A stretch of 64,000 bases of DNA from Medicago truncatula (taxonomy: Eukaryota; Streptophyta; Magnoliopsida; Fabales; Fabaceae): the NCBI RefSeq assembly GCF_003473485.1, contig NC_053043.1, positions 1,374,001-1,438,000 of the forward strand, in the 5' to 3' direction. Position numbers and translations under genes: made by a program. Position 1 is the stretch's first letter. Each line of letters begins with the position of its first letter. The notes under the pieces were generated by a model. That model saw nothing but the letters and a program-made list of their open reading frames with translations. It did not search any database and was not told where the DNA came from. Of the stretch, positions 1 to 12,110 are shown piece by piece.

Positions 1-116
1 CTAACAAAGAGTATTGACAGTACAGCCTATTTCATTGACGTTCACAAACTTCATTCAACTTTACAGCCTGTTAGTTTATTTAAAGTTGGAATAGGACTAG
101 AGTCCCATTTTCCTAA

Positions 117-486
117 GGCTTTGTTTGCGAGTTTGGAGGGGAAGGCTTAGGAAAAAAGGAATGAGCAAGTGGAAGAAATAGAAGAAAATGGGAGAGGAGG
201 GCTTTGGGGGGTTAACTTTTCTTCATAATACAAAACCCTCCTCATTTGGAGGAACTAAAAAATTGTATTGGAGGAGGGTTTTGGGGGGTTAATAAGAATT
301 CTTCAAATTTAATTTATGTTGTTATAATATTTTTAAAATTAAAAATAAAGTAATCATATGCATTAATTTACCATTCTCTAAAAAACTACTCTTTTAAAAA
401 ATTTGTAAGATTTCTCTATTTTTCTTCATATTTTGCACCCCTCAAAGCCTTTCCTTTCCTTCCCCTCCAAACTCGCAAACAAAGCC
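117..486. mobile_element. Tourist-like (PIF/Harbinger) MITE, copy 1
   Basis: The ends are inverted copies of each other: the left begins GGCTTTGTTTGCGAG and the right ends CTCGCAAACAAAGCC. The trinucleotide TAA flanks both sides (114-116 and 487-489), which is the PIF/Harbinger target-site hallmark. The 370-bp interior has no reading frame. A more decayed relative lies at 44104-44490. Confidence 0.8.
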
Positions 487-489
487 TAA

Positions 490-1737
490 AAGTCTTCCTA
501 ATTGCCTTATGTGAGAGATTCCGTTGATACCACTGGTTTTCCAATATGGATCACATAATTAGGTGTCGCCAAAAGAATAACATGTGCAATTTGATTGATA
601 AAACATGTTAGGCAAACTACTATTTTAAAAATTGATTTGGTTATTTATAATAAAATGTGATGATGGATCATGAATGAATATCTAATGACTCCTATTATAA
701 CTTAACTTTAAAATAAAACTAAAGTCATGAGTAATCTGTTCTTCACTGGACATTTCAGATCTGCATTTTTGTGACCGCATAAAATCCAATCCTCAAGGTT
801 GAGTACTTGGAGCAGGTTCTTAGAGAAGCACACACTCGCCCAAGGATTCAGGGCATTGTAATGTGGACAACATGGTCACGAGAAGATTGTAAGATTTGCT
901 TACTAGATAACAATTTCAAGGAACCCACTTGTATCTGATGAGTGAAAGTGTGATTATTATTGATAGGGTGACTAAATTATAATTCTTAATAGCCATTAAA
1001 AAGAGAAACATGGAGGAACCCATTTTCCCCACACCATCACTCGTAGGCAAGTTCTTGAAATTAACATCTAGTAAGCAGATCTTACAATATTTTGGTCATC
1101 ACCGTGTCCTCCACACTACTCGAAGTACTCTAACAACAGAATTGTTACAAGCAGTCACAAAAATGAAAATCTTAAATGTTGAATGAAGAAGATTAAATTA
1201 ATTGTATTTAAAAGTAAAGTTAGAATATGAGTGTTTTGATATTGATTCAACATATAAGATTTTATTATAAGTAACAAAATGAAGTTATAAATTGAACTGG
1301 TAACATGAGAAATGATAGATTCTAATTATGCGATTCTTCATTCCAAGTTTAAATGGGATTAACAATAAGAATTAATAATAATAATAATAATAAATCACAG
1401 ATGAGTAAAGAAACAATTAATGAACGAGAATAAATAAATTGATTGTTGCAATCGGGAAGCAGAAGGATCAATTGATTCACAAACCTGTTGGTGCGAAGGT
1501 GAAGGACGTTTGCGGCGGTGAGAAGAAGAACCCAGATTTTATTTTATTTTTTAATAATAATCTCAGTCACGTGTTGAAACTTGAAAATTTGTACGTAAAT
1601 GAAACAAAGTGGCATAAAGAAAAAGATAAAGTAAGTTTTTTTTTTCTTTTTTTCTTGAAGGAAGCGTAAATTAAGTTAAAATTGAAATATTTTTTTACAG
1701 ACATATTTTTGACATGCTTATAAAATTGAAGTATTAA
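490..1737. other. Intergenic DNA with an imperfect inverted repeat
   Basis: No gene is supported. Two imperfect inverted arms (about 863-920 and 1051-1115) share the core TAAGATCTGCTTACTAGAT with a few changes and could be a decayed MITE. An (AAT)n microsatellite lies at about 1374-1393. The short open frames here show no recognisable protein. Confidence 0.5.
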
Positions 1738-1893
1738 GAGTAAATTACACTCCCCTCCCCTCAAAGTTGCTTGAATTACAAGGGAGGGAAGTATAAATTT
1801 TACTTTTCAAGAGAGGGAAATGTATATTTTAACATAAGAGAGGAGGAGAGTGTAATTCAAACATCTTTAAGGGGAGGGAATTGTAATTTACTC
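1738..1893. mobile_element. Short MITE with GAGTAAATTACA ends
   Basis: The 156-bp element has inverted ends (left GAGTAAATTACACTCCCCTC; the right reads GAGTAAATTACAATTCCCTC on the other strand). It has no coding content. The superfamily is not clear from the flanks. Confidence 0.6.
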
Positions 1894-2096
1894 AAATATT
1901 AAATATGAGAAAAGAGATACTCCATTTTAGAATCTTATAATGTCAAAATAAATAATTTTATTAAATGAGTGTATAGATAGAGAGCACTTAAAACTCAAAT
2001 TTGGATCCGTACCTTTGAGTAAGAAAAGTTACCATGACTTTATGTTTATCTCTCTTATCTTATCTATAATTTCTCTTTCATCTTTGATAAAATATA

Positions 2097-2225
2097 GGGT
2101 TAATGGTGTTTTACCCTCTGTAAAATATTTTTTTTTCCAAAAAAAATATATTTTACAGGGGAGTATATCAAAAAAAATATAAACCAAAAATGATCTATAT
2201 TACAGGGGGTAAAGCACCATTAACC
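2097..2225. mobile_element. MULE-type MITE, 129 bp
   Basis: The inverted ends are GGGTTAATGGTGTTTTACCC and its near-complement. They are flanked by a perfect 10-bp direct repeat ATAAAATATA (2087-2096 and 2226-2235). Target duplications of 9-10 bp point to the Mutator superfamily. There is no coding capacity. It lies 460 bp downstream of the xylosidase stop codon. Confidence 0.75.
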
Positions 2226-2687
2226 ATAAAATATATTACGCCCAAGTCATGATGACTTTCCCACCACTAAAGTCGTCACTGAATCTCAGTCTTCAAAACT
2301 CTTGCACCTCTATTTAGTTTTGGTGCTAAATAGAAGAAACACTCTCCATTATGGTTGTTCTAAGCAATCATTTATTTCATGCAATAAAACTTCGAAGACA
2401 ACTATTGTCAAAGATGGTTTTTATAAATGAATAATAACTTGAATCGTTGAAAACTTCAGTGAAAGGACTATTATATGTGATCAAATCATATAAAGAACAA
2501 GTTATAGTAGAAACTATAGATTTTGAATTCAAATTTGTGATTTCAATATAATGTTACAAATCATGGAATTTTGTTACAGTTACCTCAAACTTATTTCTGG
2601 TCTCCTATGAAAATTCTTTTCATGAAACCAAATAAGAAAAATGGAAATAAAAACTAACCCAATGTAGAGAGGATTTGAAGACTTAAA

Positions 2688-5600
2688 TCAAATCCTCACA
2701 CTCAATGAATGCTTCAAGTTTCCAACATGAAGCATGTGGTCCCCCAATGGAACTTTTCTGTTACCAAGTTCATCAACAACACTCAAATCATTGCAAACAT
2801 CTACCTTGAACCTAACCATTCCTTCTGATTTTCCTGCCAATTGCACCTTTTCAAAACCCAACAAGTGTTTCTGAGGTGCATTGTGCACATTAGGAGGGGT
2901 AAAGAATAACAACACTGAATGGCTACTACTCATTTTCCCCATATTCTTAACACTGAGATGAATATCAAATGCCAAGTTTTGACAATGCTCATCAGCAACA
3001 TCAAGTGACTTGCATTCCAAGGAACGACATTCATGATCCTCGGCTAAAGGAACAGATACCAACTGAGGCGCTTTTACTATTTTGTGTTCGACAGTTCCAA
3101 AGCTCATTCCATCTCCAAATGAGAAAACAGTTTCTCCTTTATAAAATCTGTAAGTTCTACCAGGGTAACCAGTAGCAGGATCAGACCTCATGTTCATGTT
3201 TGTCATTGGTATCTTTTCTACATAGGATTGTGGATACCATGTCATTGGTAGCCTTCCACCTGCATCACAAAATCATCGACAAATGTCAATGTTGTATATC
3301 GCTTTGATTTTAAATAATGTCCGCGGGCCACAACCTGGGGAGTGAGATCAAGTTGTATCAGCAGCATTTGCTGTGATTTCTAATATTAGGGATCACGGTA
3401 TAACCACAACAACGATTTATAACTTTTTGGAAAACTGTGAACAACTTACTTGGATTATAGGAGCCGAAAATGACATCAGCTATGGCAGCTCCACCAGCTT
3501 CGCCGGGGTAGCCAACCCACAAAATGCTTGTGATTTTATCATTAGTTTTGGCAAAGGAAACATCCATGCCTCCACCAGACATTATGACAAGAATCACAGG
3601 ACCCTTGGATACATTTGCAACTTCATTTACTAGTTGTTGCTGCTGTCCTGGAAGTAGAATGTTAACTCTGTCAAGACTTTCTGCCTCTATAGCTAGATTT
3701 GCACCTACAACAATAATGGTAGCATCTGCAGAGGCTGCAATCTTCGCGGCATCGTCTATCTGAGCATTGGCACATTGCACATCAGGACAGCCAGGAGCGT
3801 AACTCGTAGGAACAAATGCTGTTAGGCCTTGCAAGGGAGATGTATACTTGCAAGGGATGCCTGCAAAATTTCAGTAACTTGTCAAATGCTATGAAGCAAT
3901 GACACATACACGGACACAGATACAATACTGATACCGACAAGACACATAGACAGTATTTAAAAAAAAATTAAGCTGATCGAATGTAACCGCATATGTCAAT
4001 AGCGTGTCTGTGTTGGACACTGAGACAATGGATGCATTCAAATAGATATATTTGTGATCAGTTAGTATATTTTATGTTTCTACATAGATATAATGGATGC
4101 ATTTACCAAAACTTCATATTATATCCATAATATCCATAATATGACCAAGTCATATACTTATTTGCTGAGGTAGGAAATATCGGTACCTTCATAGTTTCCA
4201 ATCATGACCCTTGTAGCGTTAGCATTAGGTCCTATAACTGCCAATGATTTAATGGCTTTGGAACTTAGAGGCAATGATCCTGGACTATTTTTAAGCAACA
4301 CAATCCCTTGCCTTGCAGCTTCACGAGCTAACTCTTGATTCTCTGGAGTGCAGACATCCTTTGGACCAAGGTTTCCATAAGGTTGCTTGCTTGGATCACC
4401 ATCAAAGAAACCAAGACGCATCAATGTTGCGAAATTGTTCGATACAGCATTGTTAATGGATGCTTCATCCACAAGCCCTTGCTTTACTGCCCCTCCTGTA
4501 TATTGGCCAAGATAACTTCCACAGTCCAAATCTAAACCTGCACGAAATCAAAATTTACATACAACCAAGATAAGTAAACAACTAGAACAGCAGCCCAGTC
4601 CGAAAGTAAAAAGATACAAAAAACACAAACACAGGATATTTGATCACATAGTTCGGCCAATTGTGCCTACATTTCAGATTGCAGAGTGGCTGGCTGGAGT
4701 ACCTTTCTATTAATTAAATTTCGGGTTTATAGAAGTATAGTTCGTGTTTAAATACTACGACTATATCCAACAAGTGTAAATTGCAAACCAATAATTTTTC
4801 AATTAACCAACAGTCTAACACAAAATGATTGGAAATCCAGCAATTTTCATTGGAATATGTAAGTACAAATTTTCTCATATTTTGTTACCTGACAGTATGG
4901 TTTTGGCTGCAGCTTCTTCAGGAGTCTTGGTATAATGCTGATCTTTGAAAAGCACTTCTACTGAGTCACAATCAGAAACTATATATCTACATTCACGACA
5001 TAATATTCATATTATTTAGTGTGAAAACAACATGAATAATGAAATCAAACTAAGTGAGATTTAAGACAATTCTAAGTTACCCATTTAATTTCCATTTGCC
5101 TCTGATAACTCCTTTAAGGAGGTCAGGGTCTGCACAAGTTGGTTTTCCATTAACTTTATTGTATGAACACATGACACTAGCAACATTTCCATCAATCACA
5201 CAACTCTTAAATGGAGGTTGGAACGTGTCATCCAAATCTTGCTGACTCACCTAACAAAATGAACAAACAAAAAATGATTTTCTATATTCATAACCATTCA
5301 ATCACTACTAAAGTGATTGAATGTAACCACACGTGTCGATAACGTGCAAGGGTCGGACACTGACTTGTGTCAGACACTCATGCACGTTTTCAACCTGAAG
5401 TGTCGGCTTGCTAGTAGTACAATCACATTAACTTACCACAGCATCGAAGGTGTAACGCTGAACACCTTTCCAATTATCAACATCATAAGCTGTGTAGTGT
5501 TTGCAACAAGCAGCAACCTTAAGCTTGTCGGAGTCTCCATCATCAGTTTGTTGCAAACCTTTCACATATCCTGCTGCATATTTGCTACTTAACAAAGGGT

Positions 5601-7052
5601 CTTCACCTGGTGTTTCTTGTCCCCTTCCCCATCTTGGATCTCTGAATATGTTAATGTTTGGTGACCAATATGTCAAACCGGCCAACCCTACATTGTACAT
5701 TGCTCTTGCTTCATTTGAAACCACCTGAAATTACCATAAATTAGCCCTTAACACCACTTTAAACCCTTTTATTTTTGTAAGTTTATTTAGTCTATAACCT
5801 TAACTTTTAGTACTTGATAATTATGACAAAGTATATACTTCTGCTACAAAATAAATGAACTTGGCTTTTTCATTGGTTAAAGCAATTAATTGTTCACTTT
5901 TGCTTCAATATGCAAGCTGGAAAAAGATACAGTACTAATTTGGCAAGTTCAAACTGAGAACTCACCCATATCTTTGTTTCATTTATTATTGTATTGCTCA
6001 ATTTAACATTTGTACCTAAAAGGCTTTAGCTTTTATGCTAAATTATGCTATAAGCATTAAAGAAAGGATGATGAAAAATAAACAAAATTCAACCATGTAA
6101 CTACCACCATCTACTTCCTTTAATCACTAACTAATACATTTAACCTCATTGCTAAACCACCTACTATTAATACTCAAACCTACAAAATTCAACAACAACT
6201 AATATCCTCTCAACTCCATTTTTGAAACTAGAGATCCAACCCTTGAACGTGGCATGCCATGATGGTTACTTCTTTTAAATGACATTTCACATTCAAAATC
6301 TAACCAATATCTGAAAATTTCAAAAACAAAAAAAAAATCCACCAACTCCAATGAATAAAATTAACAACTTTTTATGTCTTTATTCCATAAAAGGTTGAAA
6401 AACATCACCTTTTCCCAGTTTTTGAGAAGCTACTACCAAGAAAGAAATAAAAAAAAAAAAAAAAGACTTCTTTATGTGTTCCACAAAAAATGAATTAAAT
6501 TATCGATTTTCAATACGATATAATCACTTTTTTTCTCGGACCATGTTGTCTGATTAATACTAATTGCATCGCTCCCAAACAAATAAATAAAAAGAAGAAG
6601 AAAAGAAAACTCACACTTCCAATGGCTTGAAAAAGTGAAGTATTGAAAGAAGCTGCTGTAAGAATAGGCATAGGAAAACTAGTAGCACCTGGAACCAAAC
6701 TTGAAAAATGTGTGCCAGGACCAATGTTAGAGACTCCATGAAGTGCTTCAGACCACCATTCATACTTTGGTATCCCAAGTCTACTCACTTCAACAGCAGA
6801 GTTTCCAAGGTTCCCTATCTTCTCTTGCAATGTTAATCTCTTCACCAAGTCTGAAACCCTATCTTCCACAGACAATGACTTGTCACAGAATCCATAACTT
6901 GATACATTTGTATTCTTGGCAACATCACAAGCAAAAACAGTTGATGTTTGACCATAAACATGGTTACAATTCAACAAAACTGCCACATAGAAAATTGAGA
7001 AACAGAGGAAAACAGAGGAAACCTTTGGTTCTCTGTTTTTTGTGTTGGCCAT
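2688..7052 (-). CDS. Beta-D-xylosidase / alpha-L-arabinofuranosidase (GH3), 7 exons
   Basis: Glycoside hydrolase family 3 enzyme that removes xylose and/or arabinose from wall xylans and arabinans; expected to be secreted. Exons in coding order: 7052-6615, 5724-5437, 5250-5081, 4986-4889, 4537-4187, 3860-3450, 3259-2688. All borders are GT..AG and the phases agree, giving 775 codons, the usual length for plant BXL proteins. A hydrophobic signal-like segment lies near residues 12-35. The GH3 N-terminal domain follows, with [10 protein letters not shown] and [15 protein letters not shown]. The motif VSDCDS in exon 4 carries the likely nucleophile Asp (about residue 304). Exon 6 holds the second domain and exon 7 the fibronectin III-like tail. 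The ATG at 7052 is preferred to an upstream in-frame Met because the signal segment follows directly. It resembles Arabidopsis BXL1 and alfalfa Xyl1. No lesion seen. Confidence 0.95.
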
Positions 7053-8663
7053 AACTGTAATGTAACCACTAAAAATCTTTAAAAACAACAAAACAAGCAA
7101 AAGGGTATGTTTTATTATGTTTATTTTCTATGAATAAAGTGAAAAATGTGTCATTTATGAACGCTTTGTTTTTTTGTGATGTGTGATTGAGAAGAAGATT
7201 GAACTTTGAAAGAAACACCCTTTTGAATGCAGTTGTTGTTTTTTGGCAGAGAGCCAAAAAAAAAAAAACAACCGAAAGAATCAATGTATTGTATCTTACG
7301 AATCTTAACTTTGGTCTGTGACTGTGTGTGTTATATATATACTTATATATATAGATATATATTCTACATAGTGCGTGCAAGGTGGTTTTTTTTATTATTT
7401 TTTTCTATTTTGGTCGAATTATTGTGTTATAAAATAAAGTCAACATTTGCTTGCTACGGTAAATCATCACGTGAGAAGAGTACTTTTTTGGCATTTGTCT
7501 TTGTTTTGGGGTTCAGTTAAAACAGATTGTGAAAAGTGAAAAAAAATTGCTACAAAAATAAAATTAATAAAAGGGATCATATGGTATTGGAAAAAAAAAT
7601 CTTGTTCCTAAAATAATAATTGATTATTGCATGAAAAAGGGTTCTGTATATATGAGGTAATTGTGAAGCTTTTAGGCTGGATGAAATAATGATTTTAAGG
7701 GGTGTCATTTTCATGGATAATAAAAGCCTATTGCACTTGTGTTGGATATGATAATAAAGAAATTTCTTCTATGGTTGTGTAATAATAAATGAAGCAAATA
7801 TTATGTGGTACCAAGCATAGGGTAATGGGTAAGTATTTTATGACCTTTGTTTGTGTTAGATGTTTGATCATAACAATGCCATGTTGGATTGTTTGTTCAT
7901 GTATGGTGTCTTCAAAATTTTGAGAGTAGTATTAACATTTGTTAATGATATAGACTAGAATTTAGGTGGTATCTAAAGTTTGAGTAGAGTTTATAATTAT
8001 ATGTTAGGACCAGTTTCTTTATTACAAATAACTTTATTCGGTTGGTGGTTCAATTCTTGGAAACAAAGAGAAAATGATGGTATAGAAGAATAATTGAAAT
8101 TTATATAAGAAAATATCTTATAGCTCATTGGAGACAGCAGGAATATGGATGAAGTTGAAGGTCATGAAGCCCGTGTTTGTACAGGGGCTAAGCAACTTAA
8201 ACTTGACTCAAATAAAATAAAAAGATTAATTTATTTGAAAGTATAAAAAAATATTTATACATAAATTCAATTCAATTACATTAAAATATGTACATTTTAT
8301 AAATAAGTTTTAAAATGTTTACATTATATGATTTGATTGAAAGCATGTGCAAAATAGTTTTACATTATCCGTGTATATAAATTAAATCCATAAAATATAC
8401 TTTTTTTATGTGTCAAAAATCAATTTGGTCCTATTATTGTTGAGGATGAGTGCAATTTGATAATATTGATTTTGAGATTGATTCAATAAATGATGCTTTC
8501 CACTCAAACATCACATAATTTGGTCATATTATTGCAGTTTGTATGTGTTGCTACAACTTCCTTCACAAACTTGTGGGTTTAGTGTTTCAGATGATAAATC
8601 AATGTGGTCGTTCATGCTCTTGTATAAGAGGTTACATTATTAGCCAGTCTCACTATTCATTTT
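7053..8663. other. Xylosidase upstream region and intergenic DNA
   Basis: Directly upstream of the minus-strand xylosidase. A run of TATATA steps at about 7330-7362 is a possible TATA region, about 280-310 bp before the start codon. Beyond it lies AT-rich DNA with no recognisable gene. Confidence 0.4.
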
Positions 8664-9198
8664 AGGGTTGATTATGTTTTAGGTCCCTATAAATAGGCAT
8701 GTTTCCAACATTAGTCCCTACATAAATTTTATTAAATTTTTGGTCACCAACGTTTTTTTCTGTTAGCAAAAAAGGTCCTCGCTATTAATTGTTGCTGATT
8801 GAATAGGGACAATTAACCCTTTTTTCGTAGATGCTTATAAAATCGAGACATTTTAAGTAGGGACCAAAAATGAATAGAGTTTGAGCATAAATTAAGCATT
8901 GACTAATACTAAGTGCATAATATTTTTTTAAGGACTAAAACAACTATTAAAATTAAGTAAGGACTAAACTTAAAATGCCTCAATTTTATAGGGACTAAAA
9001 ACATATTTAACTCAACAAAAAAAGTCAGATGTGGCATCCACGTGTACTTCACCGTTTGCTCAATCAGCAACAATTAACAACGAGGACCTATTTTGCTAAC
9101 GGAAAAAAAAACATTGGTGACAAAAAATTTAATAAAATTTAAGTAGGGACTAATGTTGGAAACACGTCTATTTATAGAACCTAAAACATAATTAACCC
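8664..9198. mobile_element. MULE-type MITE with ~140-bp inverted repeats, 535 bp
   Basis: The left arm (8664-8805) and right arm (about 9058-9198) are inverted copies, starting GGGTTGATTATGTTTTAGG and GGGTTAATTATGTTTTAGG. A perfect 9-bp duplication TTCATTTTA flanks it (8655-8663 and 9199-9207). The long TIRs and 9-bp duplication mark a non-autonomous Mutator-like element. No open frame. Confidence 0.85.
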
Positions 9199-9207
9199 TT
9201 CATTTTA

Positions 9208-10190
9208 ATATCCCAAGTTGTATTGACTCTCTTATTATCAAAGAAATGTTACGAAAATGTGTCAAAAATCAAAATAGTTTTTACTATTGAAATAAATAAT
9301 AATAATTTTCAATTGATTTAATTATTTGATACTAATAAAATTATTATTTTTATAGATAAGTCACGATATTTTGAATTCATTTTAAAGAAAAATTGTTTTA
9401 AAAATAATTAAAATCCAAATAATAATAATAAATCGTCATCGAAATGCACACAAGTGATAGATAGATATAGGTGGGGTTACTATTCTCTTTGTGATGGGCC
9501 CGCTCAGAGTCTCACTTGGCCCAATCATAAAACCGTGAAGTCTAAGTTTGGGTCAGTGGAACCCATCCAGTGGCCTGCAGAAACAAGAAGATAATTGTAT
9601 CTTTGTGGCTGAGGCAGCATATCCTACCTGTAAAGCACCCAATGAATCATCATTATCCAGTTTTTAAAATTATATACAAGTTTTTCTTTTCAATATTATC
9701 CCCGTATTTGAAATGGAGTAAGTGGTGTTAGTATTGTAGACCAAAATAATTGTTTGGTGTTGCGTTTGTAATATAATTTGAATTGAATATATTGGATAAT
9801 TCAGATTTTAAAAAGAGAAGTACTTGTAGGAATTTGAAAGAGAAATATCAGTTGCAAGTTGGTGCAGCAGAGTGGTCAGTACCAGTATACTACACTTTCG
9901 TGTAATAAAAATGGGCCAATGTTGTTTCTGAAATTCATTCTTGACGTTATTCATTCATGCCATTAACTACCCACCAAGCTTAACCAGAATATGAAGCACG
10001 GACACTTCTCGACGATATTTTTAATTACACTAAATTATGTAATTCTTTTAAATTATTAAGAATGTCGACGTGTCAGTGTCTATGTCGTGCTCAATATATG
10101 TGTCTGTATGCGTGGTTGTTTAATAGACAATAAGTATCTCTCTTATCACAACTTGTCTGCTAGCTAAGTTAATTTGTTTTTCTTTTATAG
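9208..10190. other. Intergenic, no gene seen
   Basis: AT-rich sequence without a recognisable gene. About 9990-10110 holds a short dispersed repeat with GACACTT..CGTGTCAGTGTC character, similar to pieces in two xylosidase introns and downstream of both F-box genes. Confidence 0.4.
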
Positions 10191-10199
10191 ATTTTTATA

Positions 10200-10834
10200 G
10201 GTTTAATTGCACTTTTAGACCCCTATCTTTCCAAAAGTTGCGGTTATGGACCCCTAACTAATTTAAATACAAAATAGCCCCCTATGTTTCGATTCTTTGA
10301 CAGTTTTGGACCCCCAGTCCATTGTTGACTCGATCAACGCTGACGTGGCACCCTAAGTGAGGTGCCACGTGTCAATATATATATATTTTTTTGCCTTGGG
10401 GGTCCAAAACTGCCAAAGAATCAAAACATATGGGGTTGTTTTGTATTGGCTTAATTGCACTTTTGGACCCCTATCTTTCCAAAAGTTACGGTTATGGACC
10501 CCTAACTAATTTAAATACAAAACAACCCCCTATGTTTTGATTATTTGACAGTTTTGGACCCCCGGTCCATTGTTGACTCGGTCAACGCTGACGTGGCACC
10601 CTAAGTGAGGTGTCACGTGTCAATTTTTTTTTTTTTTTGCCTTGGGGGTCCAAAACTGCCAAATAATCAAAACATAGGGGGCTGTTTTGTATTTAAATTA
10701 GTTAGGGGTCCATAACCGCAACTTTTGGAAAGATAGGGGTCCAAAAGTTCAATTAAGTCTTTTGTATTTAATTTAGTTAGGGGTCCATAACCGCAACTTT
10801 TGAAAAGATAGGGGTCCAAAAGTGCAATTAAGTC
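10200..10834. mobile_element. MULE-type MITE (outer copy), interrupted
   Basis: The ends are TTTAATTGCACTTTTAGACC and its inverted partner. A 9-bp duplication ATTTTTATA flanks it (10191-10199 and 10835-10843). Removing the inner insertion (10448-10759 plus one 9-bp duplication) leaves about 314 bp, nearly the same size as the inner copy. Confidence 0.85.
10448..10759. mobile_element. MULE-type MITE (inner copy) inserted in a sister copy
   Basis: This 312-bp element begins GGCTTAATTGCACTTTTGG and ends in the inverse. It belongs to the same family as the element around it. The 9-bp repeat TTTTGTATT (10439-10447 and 10760-10768) is its target duplication, made inside the outer copy. Confidence 0.85.
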
Positions 10835-10843
10835 ATTTTTATA

Positions 10844-11699
10844 ATAAGCCATTAAAATATGCAAATGAATAATTACGTTGAGATAATTTGTCCATATCTA
10901 TCCACACATGACATAACATAAGTCAATTGGCACATTAGGACTCTTTTGCTTTTTCGGTGATCCAGAAAGCAACTCAACCTTATTCTGCCTACTGCCAACA
11001 ACCAACGTGCTTCAATATTTGATTACTTATTTTTAGATTCAAAACTTGCTTAGGATAAAATCAACAATTGATATTCAAATAAAAAATTCTTCATTCTAGC
11101 GGAAATTAAAATTAATACCATAAAAGAAAAATAAGTCAAAAGGGATTAAAGGAGGAGAAAAAACACACACAGAGACACTACACGAGTCACCCTTACACAA
11201 ACGAACAAAAGAGTGGTTACTACATGGACAAATACTCTTCAACTAATAAGTCATTCTAGTTAGGTGGTATTTGGTTTAATATTTTCTTACATTCTTTAAT
11301 TATTACTACCTATCATTTGGGCACATTTGAAAATGTTAACCTTCTAAATTTTGTTCGGTGTAACATCCAAGATTTAATCATTTATTATCATGTTTTATAT
11401 TTTTATATATTGGATTACTTTTAAATGAATTTAAATTTTAAATTAATTAAAATACCGGTATCAATCAATTTGGGCAACTTGCTAGCTATAGCTTGTAGAT
11501 CGGTCCTTTTTCTACTTTCACATTTGCTAAAAAAGAAGATATTCCCCAAAGCAGGTTTACTAGAAAGTTATGAGGTGAGGTCTTTTATCACATTTTTTAT
11601 TCTTGATATCCGATGAAAGTTTAAATTTAATGTTATGTTTGTTGATGAATGTTGGTTTATTACGAGGTGTCTAGGTTGATTCTAATTCTAAATTCAAGG
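10844..11699. other. Intergenic, no gene seen
   Basis: AT-rich. The few short open frames have no recognisable domains. Confidence 0.4.
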
Positions 11700-12110
11700 A
11701 CTAACATCTTGAATTTCTGGGGAAAAAGTTGAGAAAATGATAAAAGAGAATTTTCATAAAAGTTTTTTCATTGGATCAATGTGAGAAACTCATAGTTGGA
11801 AGAAGCTGCAACATTTCTTAATTGTAAGGAGGGTTAAACACCTTTCAAATATCTTGACACATTTCAATTGGTGGCAAAATGCCAAGGTTATCTTTTTGGG
11901 GTCCTTTGGTGGAAATATTAAAAATGGATTATCTATTTGAAAGTGTAGAATTTGTCGATGGATGGAGTCTTATTCTCATTAAAGTTGTATTGTCAATCTT
12001 ATAGGTCTACTTTTCTTTTTTTAAGGTTCCCTCAAGTATCATTTCTCAAATTAATATCTTTTAAAGTTATTTTTATTGGGGTGGGGTAGAGACAAAGTGT
12101 AAATTGATAA
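11700..12110 (+). pseudogene. Decayed LINE reverse-transcriptase fragment
   Basis: Translating across several frames recovers pieces typical of the C-terminal half of plant L1-type reverse transcriptases: a Leu-Asn-Cys block, a Gly-rich turn, a Ser-Leu-Ile-Leu-Ile-Lys helix (the GGRLVLLKSVL region) and a Tyr-Trp-Gly-Gly ending. Stops and frameshifts are frequent. A Cys-x-x-Cys segment like the LINE zinc-binding domain appears at about 13145-13260. Most of the element is missing. Confidence 0.5.

Noticed and set aside
1439..1669. 76-codon plus-strand frame near the window start
   Set aside because: Low-complexity Phe/Lys-rich translation in AT-rich DNA, with no domain and no supporting signals.
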